A stretch of 38,048 nucleotides of DNA from Paractinoplanes deccanensis (GTDB taxonomy: Bacteria > Actinomycetota > Actinomycetes > Mycobacteriales > Micromonosporaceae), in the NCBI RefSeq assembly GCF_016862115.1, contig NZ_BOMI01000181.1, positions 1 to 38,048 of the forward strand, written 5' to 3'. A program made the position numbers and the translations under genes. Positions 1-9,300 of this stretch are shown piece by piece. The notes under the pieces are model-generated. The model was not told the origin of the DNA. It did not search any database and saw only the letters and a list, made by a program, of their open reading frames with translations. How positions within the stretch are numbered: position 1 is the stretch's first letter; the number at the start of each line of letters is the position of its first letter.

Positions 1-1
1 G

Positions 2-1312
2 GCTGCCGCGTGCGCCCCCGCCTGGTCCGCGACGCAGACGTACGTCAAGGACAACGTGGCCTCGCAGAACGGCCGCAACTACACCGCCAAGTGGTGGACG
101 CAGAACGAGTCGCCCGCGACCCACAGCGGCCAGTGGGACGTCTGGATCGACGGCGGCGTCTGCGGCGGCACGACCCCGACCACGCCGCCCACGACCACCC
201 CGCCCACGACTCCGCCGACCACCCCGCCCACGACACCACCGACGACGCCGCCGACCACCCCGCCCACGACGCAGCCCCCGGCCACCGGCATCCCCAAGCG
301 GGCGCTCATCGGCTATCTGCACGCCAGCTTCGCCAACGGCTCCGGCTACCTGCGCATGGCCGACGTCCCCGGCAACTGGGACATCATCAACCTGGCCTTC
401 GGCGAGCCCACCACGGCCACCTCCGGCGACATCCGCTTCACGCTCTGCCCGGCCACCGAGTGCCCCGGCGTCGAGTCCGAGGCGGAGTTCATCGCCGCCA
501 TCCGGGCCAAGCGCGCCGCCGGCAAGAAGGTGCTGCTCTCGATCGGCGGCGCCAACGGCCAGGTGCAGCTCACCACCACCGCGGCCCGCGACAAGTTCGT
601 CAGCTCGGTCAGCGCGATCATCGACCGGTACGGCCTGGACGGCGTCGACGTGGACTTCGAGGGGCACTCGCTCTCGCTGAACACGGGCGACACCGATTTC
701 AAGAACCCGACGACGCCGGTCATCGTCAATCTCATCTCGGCGCTCAAGAGCCTCAAGGCCCGGTACGGCGCCAATTTCGTGCTCACCATGGCGCCGGAGA
801 CCTTCTTCGTGCAGCTCGGCTACCAGTATTACGGCTCGGGCCCGTGGGGCGGCCAGGACCCGCGTGCCGGCTCGTATCTGCCGGTCATCCACGCCCTGCG
901 CAACGACCTCACGATCCTGCACGTGCAGGACTACAACTCCGGCTCCATCATGGGCCTCGACAATCAGTACCACTCGATGGGCGGCGCCGATTTCCACATC
1001 GCGATGACCGACATGCTGCTCGCCGGTTTCCCGGTGGCCGGCAACACCGCGAACGTCTTCCCGGCCCTGCGCGAGGACCAGGTCGGTTTCGGCGCTCCGG
1101 CCTCGGTCAACGCCGGTAACGGATATGTCGCCCCGGCGGCCGTCCAGCAGGCCGTCGGCTGCCTCGTCAAGGGCGCGAACTGCGGTTCGTACACGCCGCG
1201 CAGCGGCACCAACCCCGACTTCCGCGGGCTCATGACCTGGTCCATCAACTGGGACAAGTTCGCCGGCTACGAGTTCCAGAACCAGAACGGCGCCTACCTC
1301 AAGAACCAGTAA
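2..1312 (+). CDS. GH18 chitinase with N-terminal chitin-binding module (5' end outside window)
   Basis: This is the 3' part of a secreted endochitinase that hydrolyses beta-1,4-GlcNAc polymers outside the cell. The reading frame is open from the first bases, so the start and signal peptide lie upstream. The first ~45 residues (AWSATQTYV...KWWTQ...GQWDVW) look like a CBM5/12 chitin-binding module. A Pro-Thr linker follows (about 172-285), then a GH18 TIM barrel from about 295. Barrel landmarks are SIGG in strand 3, the catalytic DGVDVDFEG (the Glu is the proton donor), MAPE, QDYN and the terminal MTWSINWD. A GTG at 56 is internal to the binding module and is not the start. A strong hairpin follows at 1323-1360. 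The family assignment is secure; exact substrate preference is not visible. Confidence 0.93.
   Translation, partial: AAACAPAWSATQTYVKDNVASQNGRNYTAKWWTQNESPATHSGQWDVWIDGGVCGGTTPTTPPTTTPPTTPPTTPPTTPPTTPPTTPPTTQPPATGIPKRALIGYLHASFANGSGYLRMADVPGNWDIINLAFGEPTTATSGDIRFTLCPATECPGVESEAEFIAAIRAKRAAGKKVLLSIGGANGQVQLTTTAARDKFVSSVSAIIDRYGLDGVDVDFEGHSLSLNTGDTDFKNPTTPVIVNLISALKSLKARYGANFVLTMAPETFFVQLGYQYYGSGPWGGQDPRAGSYLPVIHALRNDLTILHVQDYNSGSIMGLDNQYHSMGGADFHIAMTDMLLAGFPVAGNTANVFPALREDQVGFGAPASVNAGNGYVAPAAVQQAVGCLVKGANCGSYTPRSGTNPDFRGLMTWSINWDKFAGYEFQNQNGAYLKNQ
172..285 (+). repeat. Pro/Thr-rich linker repeat in chitinase
   Basis: Degenerate tandem units encode TTPP/TTPT, joining the chitin-binding module to the GH18 domain. 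This is a typical flexible and often glycosylated actinobacterial linker. A very similar Thr-Pro repeat is coded on the other strand at about 18330-18480. Confidence 0.85.
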
Positions 1313-1322
1313 CGACGCTCAC

Positions 1323-1360
1323 GGTGGCACGTGGCCGGCATCTGCGGGCCGCGTGCCACC
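1323..1360 (+). terminator. Hairpin terminator after chitinase
   Basis: Arms 1323-1336 and 1347-1360 form a 14-bp stem with one G-U pair and a 10-nt loop, 10 nt after the chitinase stop codon. There is no T-tract, which is common in high-GC actinobacteria. The hairpin ends just before the patatin start, which supports starting that gene at 1369. Confidence 0.7.
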
Positions 1361-1368
1361 ATGAACGC

Positions 1369-2241
1369 ATGGTCGACGGTCCGGTGGCTTTCGTGCTCGG
1401 TGGTGGCGGGGTGCTCGGCGCGGTCGAGGTCGGCATGCTGCGCGCGCTCTTCCGAGCCGGCTATCGGCCCGACGTGGTGGTCGGCACCTCGATCGGCGCG
1501 GTCAACGGCGCCCTGGTCGCCTCCGACCCGAGCGAGGCCGTCACCGACCGGCTCGTGCGGCTCTGGACGTCACCCGAGGCCGCCACCGTGTACGGCGACT
1601 CGATCGGCCGCCAGCTGCGCCGGTTCGCCGCCCGTACCCACCTGCACTCGCCCATGCCCCTGCGCCGGCTGCTCGAGAGCGAGCTCGGCGACGGCGCCAC
1701 CTTCGCCGATCTCAAGGTGCCGTTCCGCTGCTGCGCCGCGAGCATCGAACGGGCCGCCGAGCACTGGTTCGACAGCGGCCCGCTGGTCGACGCGGTGCTC
1801 GCCTCCTCGGCGGTGCCGGGCCTGCTGCCCCCGATGGAGATCGCGGGAGAGCACTATGTGGACGGTGGGATCGTCAACTCGATCCCGATCGGCGAGGCCG
1901 TCCGGGTCGGCGCCAAGCTGATCTTCGTGCTCCAGGTGGGCCGGGTGGAGCGCCCGCTCACCGTGCCACGACGGCCCTGGGAGGTGGCGCAGGTGGCGTT
2001 CGAGATCGCCCGCCGGCACAGGTTCGCGCGCGACCTTGCGTTCCTGCCCGACGATGTACGGGTGCACGTCCTGCCCAGCGGCGGAGGCGAGCGCCGCGAC
2101 GACAGCCCCTGGGCCTACCGGGACATGGCCGCCGTGGGCCGCCGGATCAGCCGCGCCTACACGGCCTCCCGGCGCTACCTCGCCGCCAACGTCAACCCCC
2201 TGCCCGCCGCGCCGCCCGCCGACCCTGGCGGGCGCTCCTGA
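1369..2241 (+). CDS. Patatin-like phospholipase (RssA/YlbK type)
   Basis: This 290-residue serine hydrolase is predicted to cleave acyl chains from phospholipids or other lipids. The oxyanion-hole GGGG is at residues 11-14, the nucleophile elbow GTSIG at 39-43 (Ser41) and the catalytic-dyad DGG at 165-167 (Asp165). No signal peptide is seen, so it is probably cytoplasmic or peripheral at the membrane. I chose ATG 1369 (MVDGPVAFVL) because upstream in-frame starts fall inside the terminator hairpin and the protein then begins directly at the first beta strand. The TGA overlaps the next ATG by one base (TGATG), so it should be translationally coupled to the acyltransferase. The pair suggests deacylation and reacylation of a lipid. 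The substrate is unknown. Confidence 0.9.
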   Translation: MVDGPVAFVLGGGGVLGAVEVGMLRALFRAGYRPDVVVGTSIGAVNGALVASDPSEAVTDRLVRLWTSPEAATVYGDSIGRQLRRFAARTHLHSPMPLRRLLESELGDGATFADLKVPFRCCAASIERAAEHWFDSGPLVDAVLASSAVPGLLPPMEIAGEHYVDGGIVNSIPIGEAVRVGAKLIFVLQVGRVERPLTVPRRPWEVAQVAFEIARRHRFARDLAFLPDDVRVHVLPSGGGERRDDSPWAYRDMAAVGRRISRAYTASRRYLAANVNPLPAAPPADPGGRS

Positions 2242-3308
2242 TGCCGCTGCCCCCGGTCTGGATACGCCGCCTGGTCATCGCGCCCGCCGTCGTCCTGCTC
2301 GCCCTCGCGCTGGTCACCACGCTGCCGCTCTGGCTCTTCCTCGGCCTGGTCGCCTCGCCGTTGGTGCCCGGCCACCTGCGCGTGCCCCGGCTGGTCCTGC
2401 TCGGCGTCCTCTACCTGTGCTGGGACGCCGCGGCGCTCCTCGTGCTGGCGGTGCTCTGGGTCTGGTCCGGGTTCGGCCGCCACATCCGGACGCCGGAGTT
2501 CCAGCGCCGCCACTACGAGGTGACCGGCGGCTTCCTGCGCGTGCTGTTCTGGGTGGCGCGCTGGGCGCTGCACCTCACCGTCGACGTGGTCGGCACCGAC
2601 CCGGACACGGCGGTCCCCGGCCGCCCCGAGATCGTGGTGAGCCGGCACGCCGGCCCCGGCGACTCGTTCATCCTGATCCACGCCCTGGTCAACTGGTTCG
2701 ACCGCGAGCCGCGCATCGTGCTGAAGGCCGCGCTCCAGTGGGATCCCGCGGTCGACGTGCTGCTCAACCGCCTGCCCAACCGCTTCATCTCGCCGGGCCG
2801 CACCGGTACCACCACGCTGGAGCAGCAGATCAGCGAGCTGGCGACCGGCCTCGACGAGAACGACGCCTTCGTGATCTTCCCGGAGGGCGGCAACTTCACG
2901 CCGCGCCGGCGCACCAGCGCGATCGCCCGGCTGCGCGCCCGCGGCCTCGCCGACGTGGCCGACCGGGCCGAGCAGCTGCGGCACGTGCTGCCGCCGAAAC
3001 CCGGCGGCCTCTTCTCGGCGATCGACGCGGCGCCGGACGCCGGCGTCATCTTCGTCGCGCACACCGGCCTCGACCGCATGGTCACGGTGGCGGACATCTG
3101 GCAGGAGCTGCCGATGGACAAGCGGCTCGTGATGCGCTTCTGGAGCGTCCCGCCGGAGGAGGTCCCGCGGGGCGAGGAGGAGCGGGTCGCCTGGCTCTAC
3201 GACTGGTGGGAGCGGATCGACGCCTGGATCGACGAGAACCGCCCCGCGTTCCGCCCGCTGAGCACGGACTGGAGCGCGAGGCGGAACGCGACGTCAGCTA
3301 CCGAGTGA
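2241..3308 (+). CDS. Membrane-bound PlsC-type 1-acylglycerol-phosphate acyltransferase
   Basis: This 355-residue lysophospholipid acyltransferase-like protein has two N-terminal membrane segments (about 10-40 and 50-77). The HX4D motif is H136-AGPG-D141 and the FPEGG motif lies near 213-219, the hallmarks of the glycerolipid acyltransferase family. The membrane-anchored N-terminus and ~100 extra residues make it longer than a minimal PlsC. It starts inside the stop codon of the patatin gene (TGATG), so one mRNA likely yields a lipase/acyltransferase pair for membrane lipid remodelling. Its end overlaps the convergent lipoprotein gene by 15 bp. The acyl acceptor is not determinable from sequence. 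Confidence 0.88.
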   Translation: MPLPPVWIRRLVIAPAVVLLALALVTTLPLWLFLGLVASPLVPGHLRVPRLVLLGVLYLCWDAAALLVLAVLWVWSGFGRHIRTPEFQRRHYEVTGGFLRVLFWVARWALHLTVDVVGTDPDTAVPGRPEIVVSRHAGPGDSFILIHALVNWFDREPRIVLKAALQWDPAVDVLLNRLPNRFISPGRTGTTTLEQQISELATGLDENDAFVIFPEGGNFTPRRRTSAIARLRARGLADVADRAEQLRHVLPPKPGGLFSAIDAAPDAGVIFVAHTGLDRMVTVADIWQELPMDKRLVMRFWSVPPEEVPRGEEERVAWLYDWWERIDAWIDENRPAFRPLSTDWSARRNATSATE

Positions 3309-4082
3309 CTGGTACAGGCTGTCCGGCGCCTCGGTGATCTCGGAGGCGGCGGGCCGGGCCGCGGTCACCGGCGTCCCGTAGTCGCTGTAGCGCACCTCGA
3401 GCGGCTGCGCGTTCGCGATCTCGATGGTCAGCGTGGAGAGACGGCCCTGGTCGTCCAGCTGGGCGGTGAAGGGCACCTTCTGCGCCTGGGTGCCGTCGAC
3501 GGTCACCTGCGAGACGCCGGCGAGGCCGGCCGCCTTGGTGACGTCGAGCGAGCCCGCGTACGTGTTCGTGCCGGTCGCCCGCACGTCGGTGGCCGAGCCG
3601 AGCAGGTTCGACGTGTTGACCGGGTCGATCTGGCCCGGGCGCAGGCCGACGTTGGCACCCTCGGGCAGCCGGGCCACGTCGACGTGGGTCCACGTGCCGG
3701 CCTTGGTGAAGCCCGGCACCTGGAGGTACAGGTCCTGCTCGATCAGCAGCGTCTTGATGTTGAGGTCGGCGTTGGTGCCGGTGGCGCTGAGGTCGGCGGT
3801 GCCGACGCCCTTCGCCGGGTCGATGGCGCCGGTCAGCTTGAAGCCCTGCCCGGAGGTCGCCGTGACCTTGAAGCTGGTCGTGCCGAGCTGCTCCGTCGCC
3901 TTGGTCAGCGCCGCGACAGCGTTCGGATCGGCCGCGCTCGCGCTCGCCGGCGCGCTCGAACCGGTGGCGGGCGCCGGGGCGCTCGCGGCGGGTGTCGCAT
4001 CGCCGTTCGCGCAACCGGCCAGCGCCAGCGCCGCCGTGGCGGTCGCCGCGAGTCCCAGCCCCGCGAGCCGTGGTGTCCGCAT
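3294..4082 (-). CDS. LppX/LprAFG-family lipoprotein (copy B)
   Basis: A secreted lipoprotein of about 262 residues. The N-terminus MRTPRLAGLG runs into a hydrophobic stretch and the lipobox LAGC; a Thr/Ala/Ser-rich spacer follows, then a beta-rich domain with the FKVTATSGQG and LTIEI segments typical of LppX/LprG-like proteins, which carry lipids or lipoglycans in mycobacteria. ATG 4082 is preferred over ATG 4088 because AGGAGG lies 7 nt before 4082 but abuts 4088. It is the downstream member of a tandem pair with the gene at 4173-4964, about 90 bp away; both share the same layout (KFTAQLDDQG-like motif, DxGxPV near the C-terminus), which points to duplication. The ligand is unknown. Confidence 0.82.
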   Translation of the reverse strand: MRTPRLAGLGLAATATAALALAGCANGDATPAASAPAPATGSSAPASASAADPNAVAALTKATEQLGTTSFKVTATSGQGFKLTGAIDPAKGVGTADLSATGTNADLNIKTLLIEQDLYLQVPGFTKAGTWTHVDVARLPEGANVGLRPGQIDPVNTSNLLGSATDVRATGTNTYAGSLDVTKAAGLAGVSQVTVDGTQAQKVPFTAQLDDQGRLSTLTIEIANAQPLEVRYSDYGTPVTAARPAASEITEAPDSLYQSLGS

Positions 4083-4172
4083 GTCCATCCCTCCTGCCCG
4101 GCCGGCCTGAAGAGTGACGCCGGCGACACCGACATCAATGCCCGGAGGCCGTTGCGGACAAACGAGACCCGC

Positions 4173-4964
4173 TCAGGCCCCCATGGCCTTGCGGAACTTC
4201 GCCGGCATGTCGACGACCTCCGCGGCGGGCGGCGCCTGCACGTCGACCGGGGCGCCCCAGTCGGAGTAGGTGGCAGTGGTCTCGCCCGCGCCCGGCGCGA
4301 TCGACTCCAGGTTCATCGAGAACTTGGTGAGGTTGCCCTGATCGTCGGTCTCGGCGGTGAACGGCACGGCCTTGGCCTTGGCGCCGAGCGCCTTGAGCGC
4401 GGCGGCGTTCATCGACGGCGACTTGGTCACGTCGACCGTGCCCTTGAACGCGTGCTCGCCGGTCTTCGTCAGCCCGGACGCCGTGGTGATCAGCTTGGCG
4501 GTGCCGGCCGGGTCGGTGTTCTTCGCGCTGATCGGGCTGCTGTCCGGCACGTGCGACACGTCGATGTGCATCCACTTGCCCTCGGCGCCGCCGACCGCCG
4601 AGGCGAGCTGCCCCTCGGCCTTGACGTAGAGGTCGTTGCCGACCTGCCGGGTCAGCATGCTGCCGGAGGAGCCCATGTCGGTGGTGAACTCGGACGTGCG
4701 GGCCTTCGCGTCGATCGCGCCGGTGCCGCCGATGCCCCCGATCGAGGTGAGCTTGAACTTCACCGGGGTGTCGGCGAACTTCGCGTACGCCGCCTGGAGC
4801 TCCTCGGCGGGACCGGCGGCCGCGGCGGTGGTGGTGGTCGCGACCGGCGCGGCGCTGGTCTGCGTACCGCTGGAGGAATTGCCGGAGTCGTCACTGCCGC
4901 ACCCACCGGCAAGCAGGATCGCGCCGAGCGCGAGGCCGGCCACGGCCGGGCGTCGAATCGTCAT
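4173..4964 (-). CDS. LppX/LprAFG-family lipoprotein (copy A)
   Basis: A 263-residue predicted lipoprotein. MTIRRPAVAGLALGAILLA leads into a GGC lipobox, then a Ser/Thr/Ala-rich linker to about residue 60 and an LppX/LprG-like beta domain (FTAETDDQGN, YSDWGAPVDV near the C-terminus). ATG 4964 is chosen because GGGGAG stands 7 nt upstream and the signal peptide starts right there; 34 further residues upstream would place an unlikely leader before it. It is divergent from the FHA gene and upstream of its paralogue (copy B). Family members move lipids to the outer envelope or modulate signalling; which of these applies here is not shown. Confidence 0.83.
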   Translation of the reverse strand: MTIRRPAVAGLALGAILLAGGCGSDDSGNSSSGTQTSAAPVATTTTAAAAGPAEELQAAYAKFADTPVKFKLTSIGGIGGTGAIDAKARTSEFTTDMGSSGSMLTRQVGNDLYVKAEGQLASAVGGAEGKWMHIDVSHVPDSSPISAKNTDPAGTAKLITTASGLTKTGEHAFKGTVDVTKSPSMNAAALKALGAKAKAVPFTAETDDQGNLTKFSMNLESIAPGAGETTATYSDWGAPVDVQAPPAAEVVDMPAKFRKAMGA

Positions 4965-4980
4965 GAGGTGGCTCCCCGTC

Positions 4981-5001
4981 GATGTGTCAATATCAATTGT
5001 G
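4981..5001 (-). promoter_or_regulatory. AT-rich putative promoter stretch for the lipoprotein pair
   Basis: The 150-bp divergent gap between the lipoprotein and FHA genes has one short AT-rich island, which reads CAATTGATATTGAC on the minus strand about 20-35 nt before ATG 4964. GATATT could act as a -10 element. No clear -35 element is seen. Confidence 0.3.
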
Positions 5002-5114
5002 TCGATGCTCGAAAGGACGGCCCACACGGTAGCCCAGGGGGTGTGACGCCCGCCTCCGGACGGCACGCGGCATGATTGCCGTGGCAGAAACCGCGCGAAC
5101 CCTCGGGAGGACCC

Positions 5115-6266
5115 GTGAGATTCGAGGTCAGCAAGGTCCTCGACGCCATCGAGGCCCGCCTCACCACCGACCCCGCCCTCGCGCGCGCGGTGGTCGACAT
5201 GTCCGAGATCGTGCGGTACGCGGATCTTGACGGCGGACGTCCGGCCAGCTCAGTGCGGCTGGGCCTGGTGCTCGACGCGCTCGGGCTGCGCTTCGCCGAG
5301 GAAAACGTCCCGGTCTACGTGGTCGTGCCGCGGGGTCTGCTATCCGACACCGATCTGACCTCGAACGAGCGAATGGTCATCCGCCGCTGGGCCGACGACG
5401 GCAAGGTCGAGGTGGTGCCCCAGCTCGACGGCCGCGTCTTCGAGGTGGCCGACCTGCTCGGCGTGCCCGTGCTCACCCGCAGCCGCGCCGACCGCGAACG
5501 CGAGCGCTACCCGTGGGTCGACGAGCCCGGCCGCCTGCTGGCCGCGGTCTCCGGCGAGGGCGGCACCACGGTGCTGATGCCCCGGGTCGGCCGCGAGGAG
5601 CCGCCGAGGCCGCCGGAGCGCTCCCAGCTGGGCGAGCGGCTGCTGGCCCGCGTGTGGAGCTGCCCCGAGCCCAACTGCACGAGCTACGGCACCGGCGGCG
5701 ACTCCGACAGCTTCTTCGCCGACATGCGCACCTTCACCAGCCCGGTCTCCCAGCCGCCGCCGGCACTGCGAGGCGGCGTGCCGACCTGCCCCCGGCACGG
5801 CGCGCGCCTGCGCGACGCCGGCCAGCGGGCCGCGGTCGAGGTCCTGTCGGTGCGCATCGACGGCGTGATCCGCCGCCGGTTCGTGGTCTCCACCGACGAG
5901 CCCGTGGTGGTCGGCCGCGCCCCCGAGGGCGGCGGCGTCATGCTCGGCCAGTGGCTCACCGACGACGCCCGCAAGTGGATCAGCCGGGGCCACGTGAAGT
6001 TCACCCTCCGCCCCGACGGCACCCTGACGGTCCAGGACGTGAGCACGAACGGCAGCGGCGTCCGCCCCGCCGGCTCCGCGGACGACGACGCCCGTCTCAC
6101 CCTGCGCCGCAACGAGACCCGCACGCTGGGCCCCGAGGACGTGGTGGAGCTCTACGCCAACGTCCACGTGGGCCGAGCCGGCATGTGGGCCACCGGCGGC
6201 GTCGTCCAGCCCCAGTCCGTCATGGCCGAGGCCCCGACGATGGCGCTGCGCAAGTTCGAGCGCTGA
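5115..6266 (+). CDS. FHA-domain protein with PIN/NYN-like N-terminus and zinc-knuckle-like centre
   Basis: A 383-residue cytoplasmic protein starting at GTG 5115, with GGGAGG 4 nt upstream. The C-terminal FHA fold (about 262-355) keeps the phosphothreonine-reading residues: GR 267-268, S290, H293 and NG 312-313. The middle has C183-x4-C188 and C225-x2-H228, a plausible zinc site. The first ~135 residues resemble a PIN/NYN (Zc3h12a-like) nuclease fold: an early strand ending VVDMS (Asp28), a VPVYVVVP strand, VVPQLDGRVFEVADLLG (Asp105) and a VLTRSRADRERERYPW ending (Asp126). The FHA call is secure. The nuclease fold is my inference from the pattern of acidic residues and strands. The SIR2 gene follows 66 bp downstream on the same strand. 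Confidence 0.82.
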   Translation: MRFEVSKVLDAIEARLTTDPALARAVVDMSEIVRYADLDGGRPASSVRLGLVLDALGLRFAEENVPVYVVVPRGLLSDTDLTSNERMVIRRWADDGKVEVVPQLDGRVFEVADLLGVPVLTRSRADRERERYPWVDEPGRLLAAVSGEGGTTVLMPRVGREEPPRPPERSQLGERLLARVWSCPEPNCTSYGTGGDSDSFFADMRTFTSPVSQPPPALRGGVPTCPRHGARLRDAGQRAAVEVLSVRIDGVIRRRFVVSTDEPVVVGRAPEGGGVMLGQWLTDDARKWISRGHVKFTLRPDGTLTVQDVSTNGSGVRPAGSADDDARLTLRRNETRTLGPEDVVELYANVHVGRAGMWATGGVVQPQSVMAEAPTMALRKFER

Positions 6267-6332
6267 CCCCGGCGGCGCCTGGCGGGGCGTCGTGCACGCC
6301 GTAGGCGCTGTGCTCTCGTAGCCTTGGCGGCG

Positions 6333-9300
6333 ATGTGGATCCGTGAGGTTGATGTCCCGGCCGTCCTGCTCGACGAGTTTCGCCGGGGCAAGGTGGTGCT
6401 GTTCGTCGGTGCCGGCGCTTCGGCCGACCCGCCGTCCGGCCTGCCGATGTTCGGTGCCCTGACCGAGCGGGTCGCGACCGCTACGCACCACGACTTCGAC
6501 AAGGCGGAGCTGCACCAGCCCGACGTGCTGCTGGGCCGGATCGAGGATCGCGGCGGCGACGTCCACCGGATCATCAAGACGATCATCGGCGATCCGGCCT
6601 CGCGGCCCAACGCGCTGCACAGGGCGATCGCCCGGCTCGCCTCGTCGGGCGAGCCGGTGCGGATCGTGACCACCAATTACGACCTGCACCTGTCCACGGC
6701 GCTGCGGGAGCGCGGGGTGTCGTTCACCGAGTACCGCGGCCCGGCGGTGCCGATGGGCGACGACTTCACCGGCGTGGTGTACCTGCACGGCGACCTGACG
6801 CAGGAACCGCGGCATCTGATCGCCACGGAGGGCGACCTGGGCCGCGCCTACCTGACCGACGCCTGGGCCGCCCGGTTCGTCGAGCGCATGTTCGCCGAAT
6901 ACACGGTGCTCTTCATCGGCTACAGCCACAGCGACACCGTCATGCGCCTCATCGCCCGGGGGATCGGGGGCACGCGACGCCCTCGCTACGCGTTGACCGA
7001 CCAGGCGGACCTCGACGTCTGGAAGACCTACAAGGTCGTCCCGATCACCTACGAGGTCGTCGGCCGGTCGCACGCCGCGCTCGCCGACGCGCTGGACGGG
7101 TGGGCCGCGTTGACGTCCATGGGCTTGCTCGACCATCGACAGCGGATCGCCGGGCTGGTCGGCGCGGCGCCGTCGCTCGTTCCCGAGGACGTCTCGTACC
7201 TGGAGGATGCCCTCGGCGATCAGAACCGGACGCGGTTCTTCACCGAGCTCGCCGACGACCCGGCGTGGCTGAGCTGGGCCGCGCAACGCCCTCAGTTCCA
7301 GGCCATGTTCCGCTCCGACGCCCCGTTCGACCAGTGCACCGTCCTCCTCGCCCACTGGTATGTCGGGCGTTTCGTCATGGACGAAGCGCGTTCGGCGCAG
7401 GCGCTGTCGATCCTGCACGACGGCGGCGGACAGTTGGCTCCGGTGCTCTGTGGCGCCCTGGGACAGCATCTGCATCGTCGTCCCGGGTCCCGCCCGGACT
7501 GGCTCGGCCCGTGGCTGGCCCTCCTGCTCGAGCACGCCGGCGAGGCCGACACCCACTGGCTCGAATACGCCCTGCTCAAGTCGGCGGCACCGGCCGACCG
7601 CCCGGCGGCCCTGCTGCTGTTGCAGCACCTGACCGAACCCCGCTTGCGACAGCGACCCTTGTACGCGGGGACGAAGCCCTCCTTCGAGGTGGTTCTCCGA
7701 GGATCCCTCCACCATCTCGATGAGGCCTGGGCCGGCGTCTTCCGGCCGGCCCTGGACGCGACGGCGGTGGACGTCCTGACGATCGCCGACCGCCAATTGC
7801 GGCGGATCTCCGAGCTCCTGACGCTTGCCGGGGCGGCGCGACCAGGGTGGGACCCGGTGTCGTTCGGCAGGTACGCCATCGAGGACGATCAAGGGGATCG
7901 GTACCGGGAGGCCGCGGACGTCCTCATCGACGCGGCCCGGGACTGCGTCGAGGCGTTGCTGACGGCCGGGGCGCCGTCCGGTCCCGGCTACCTCGACGCC
8001 TGGGCGGCGTCCGGCGTGCTGATCCTGCGACGGCTGGCCCTGCACGGCTGGACTCACCGCACCGACGTCAACGCCACCGCCAAGCTGGCCTGGCTCCGCT
8101 CGACCGGATGGCTCTTCGATCACCAGGTGCGTCCCGAGTTGTTCCGGCTCATCCGGGAGACGCTGCCGGCGGCTTCGGCCGACGAGGTGGAAGCGCTGGT
8201 GTCCGACGTCCGGACGCTGCCGGTCGCGGGCGACGACGAGAGCCACGTCGCCTATCTGCGCTTCAACGCTCTCACCTGGATTCTTCGGTCGGTGCCGGGG
8301 CTGCCGTCGGCGCGGGCGGCGCTCGACGAGATCCTCGCGAGGTATCCGCGCTTCGAGCCGCGCGACCATCCCGAGCAACTGCGGTCACGAGTCGAGTTCA
8401 TGGTGGTGCCGGACCAGCCGCCGATGACCGTCGAGGAGTTGCACGAGCGCATCGCGGCGGATCCGGCGGCCGCGGTGTCGGAGCTACGGCGTTATGAGCA
8501 CGTCGAGGTCCCGTTCGACGGTCCCGGCTGGGACGACGCGGTGCGCGTGCTCGCTGCCACGGTGCACGATCACCCCGCCGACGGGTTCGCGATCCTCGAC
8601 CTTGGCGCATCGCTTCCGGCCGGCATCGTCTCCGCCGTGATCGACGGCTGGTCGGCTGCCTCGCTGGAGCCGCCGATCCGCGCCGGCGTCCTGCGGCGCC
8701 TCCGGAGCCTCGACCTCGAAGCGGTGGCCGACAGCGTCTCTCGTCTCCTGCTCGCCGGCACCACCGCCTCGGGGAACGCGACGAAGTGGCACCTCGTACC
8801 CGGGGCCCGGGAACTCGCCGGTGCGGTCTGGGACGTGCTCGGGCCGGTCGGCCCACCGGACGACGGCCGGGATTGGCCGTCTCTGGCGATCAACCGGCCG
8901 GCCGGACGGATCGCGGAGTTCTGGCTTCACGCCGTCTCCGAGGACTGGACCGCCGCCGGTGATGCCTGGACCGGTCTGCCGCCGCACCTTCGGCTGCCCC
9001 TGGAGACCATGGTGGGTGACTCTCGTGGACCGGAGCAGCTCGCTCAGCCGGTCCTCGCCGGTCACTTGGCGTTTCTCGCCGCGGCCGACCGGCCCTGGTG
9101 CGAGCGGGTGCTGCTGCCGATGATGGCTTGGGCGGACGAGGAACGAGCGGTCCGAGCTTGGAGCGGGTACCTCGGCACCAGCCGCATCGCGTTCGACCTG
9201 TTCGAAGCGGGGCTGCGCGGCGACTACCTCGACGCGATCGAGCTCGCGGACCGGTTGCCGGACGACCTGAGCCGCGCCCTGCCGATGCACCTCGCCGTCA

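Noticed and set aside
172..285. Tandem repeats as a CRISPR array
   Set aside because: Units are short, degenerate and in frame, coding a Pro-Thr linker; there are no unique spacers and no cas genes in the window.
5340..8378. 1,012-residue open frame antisense to the FHA and SIR2 genes
   Set aside because: Long antisense frames are expected in GC-rich DNA. It has Arg/Gly/Gln-rich composition, no known domain, and runs across two well-supported genes.
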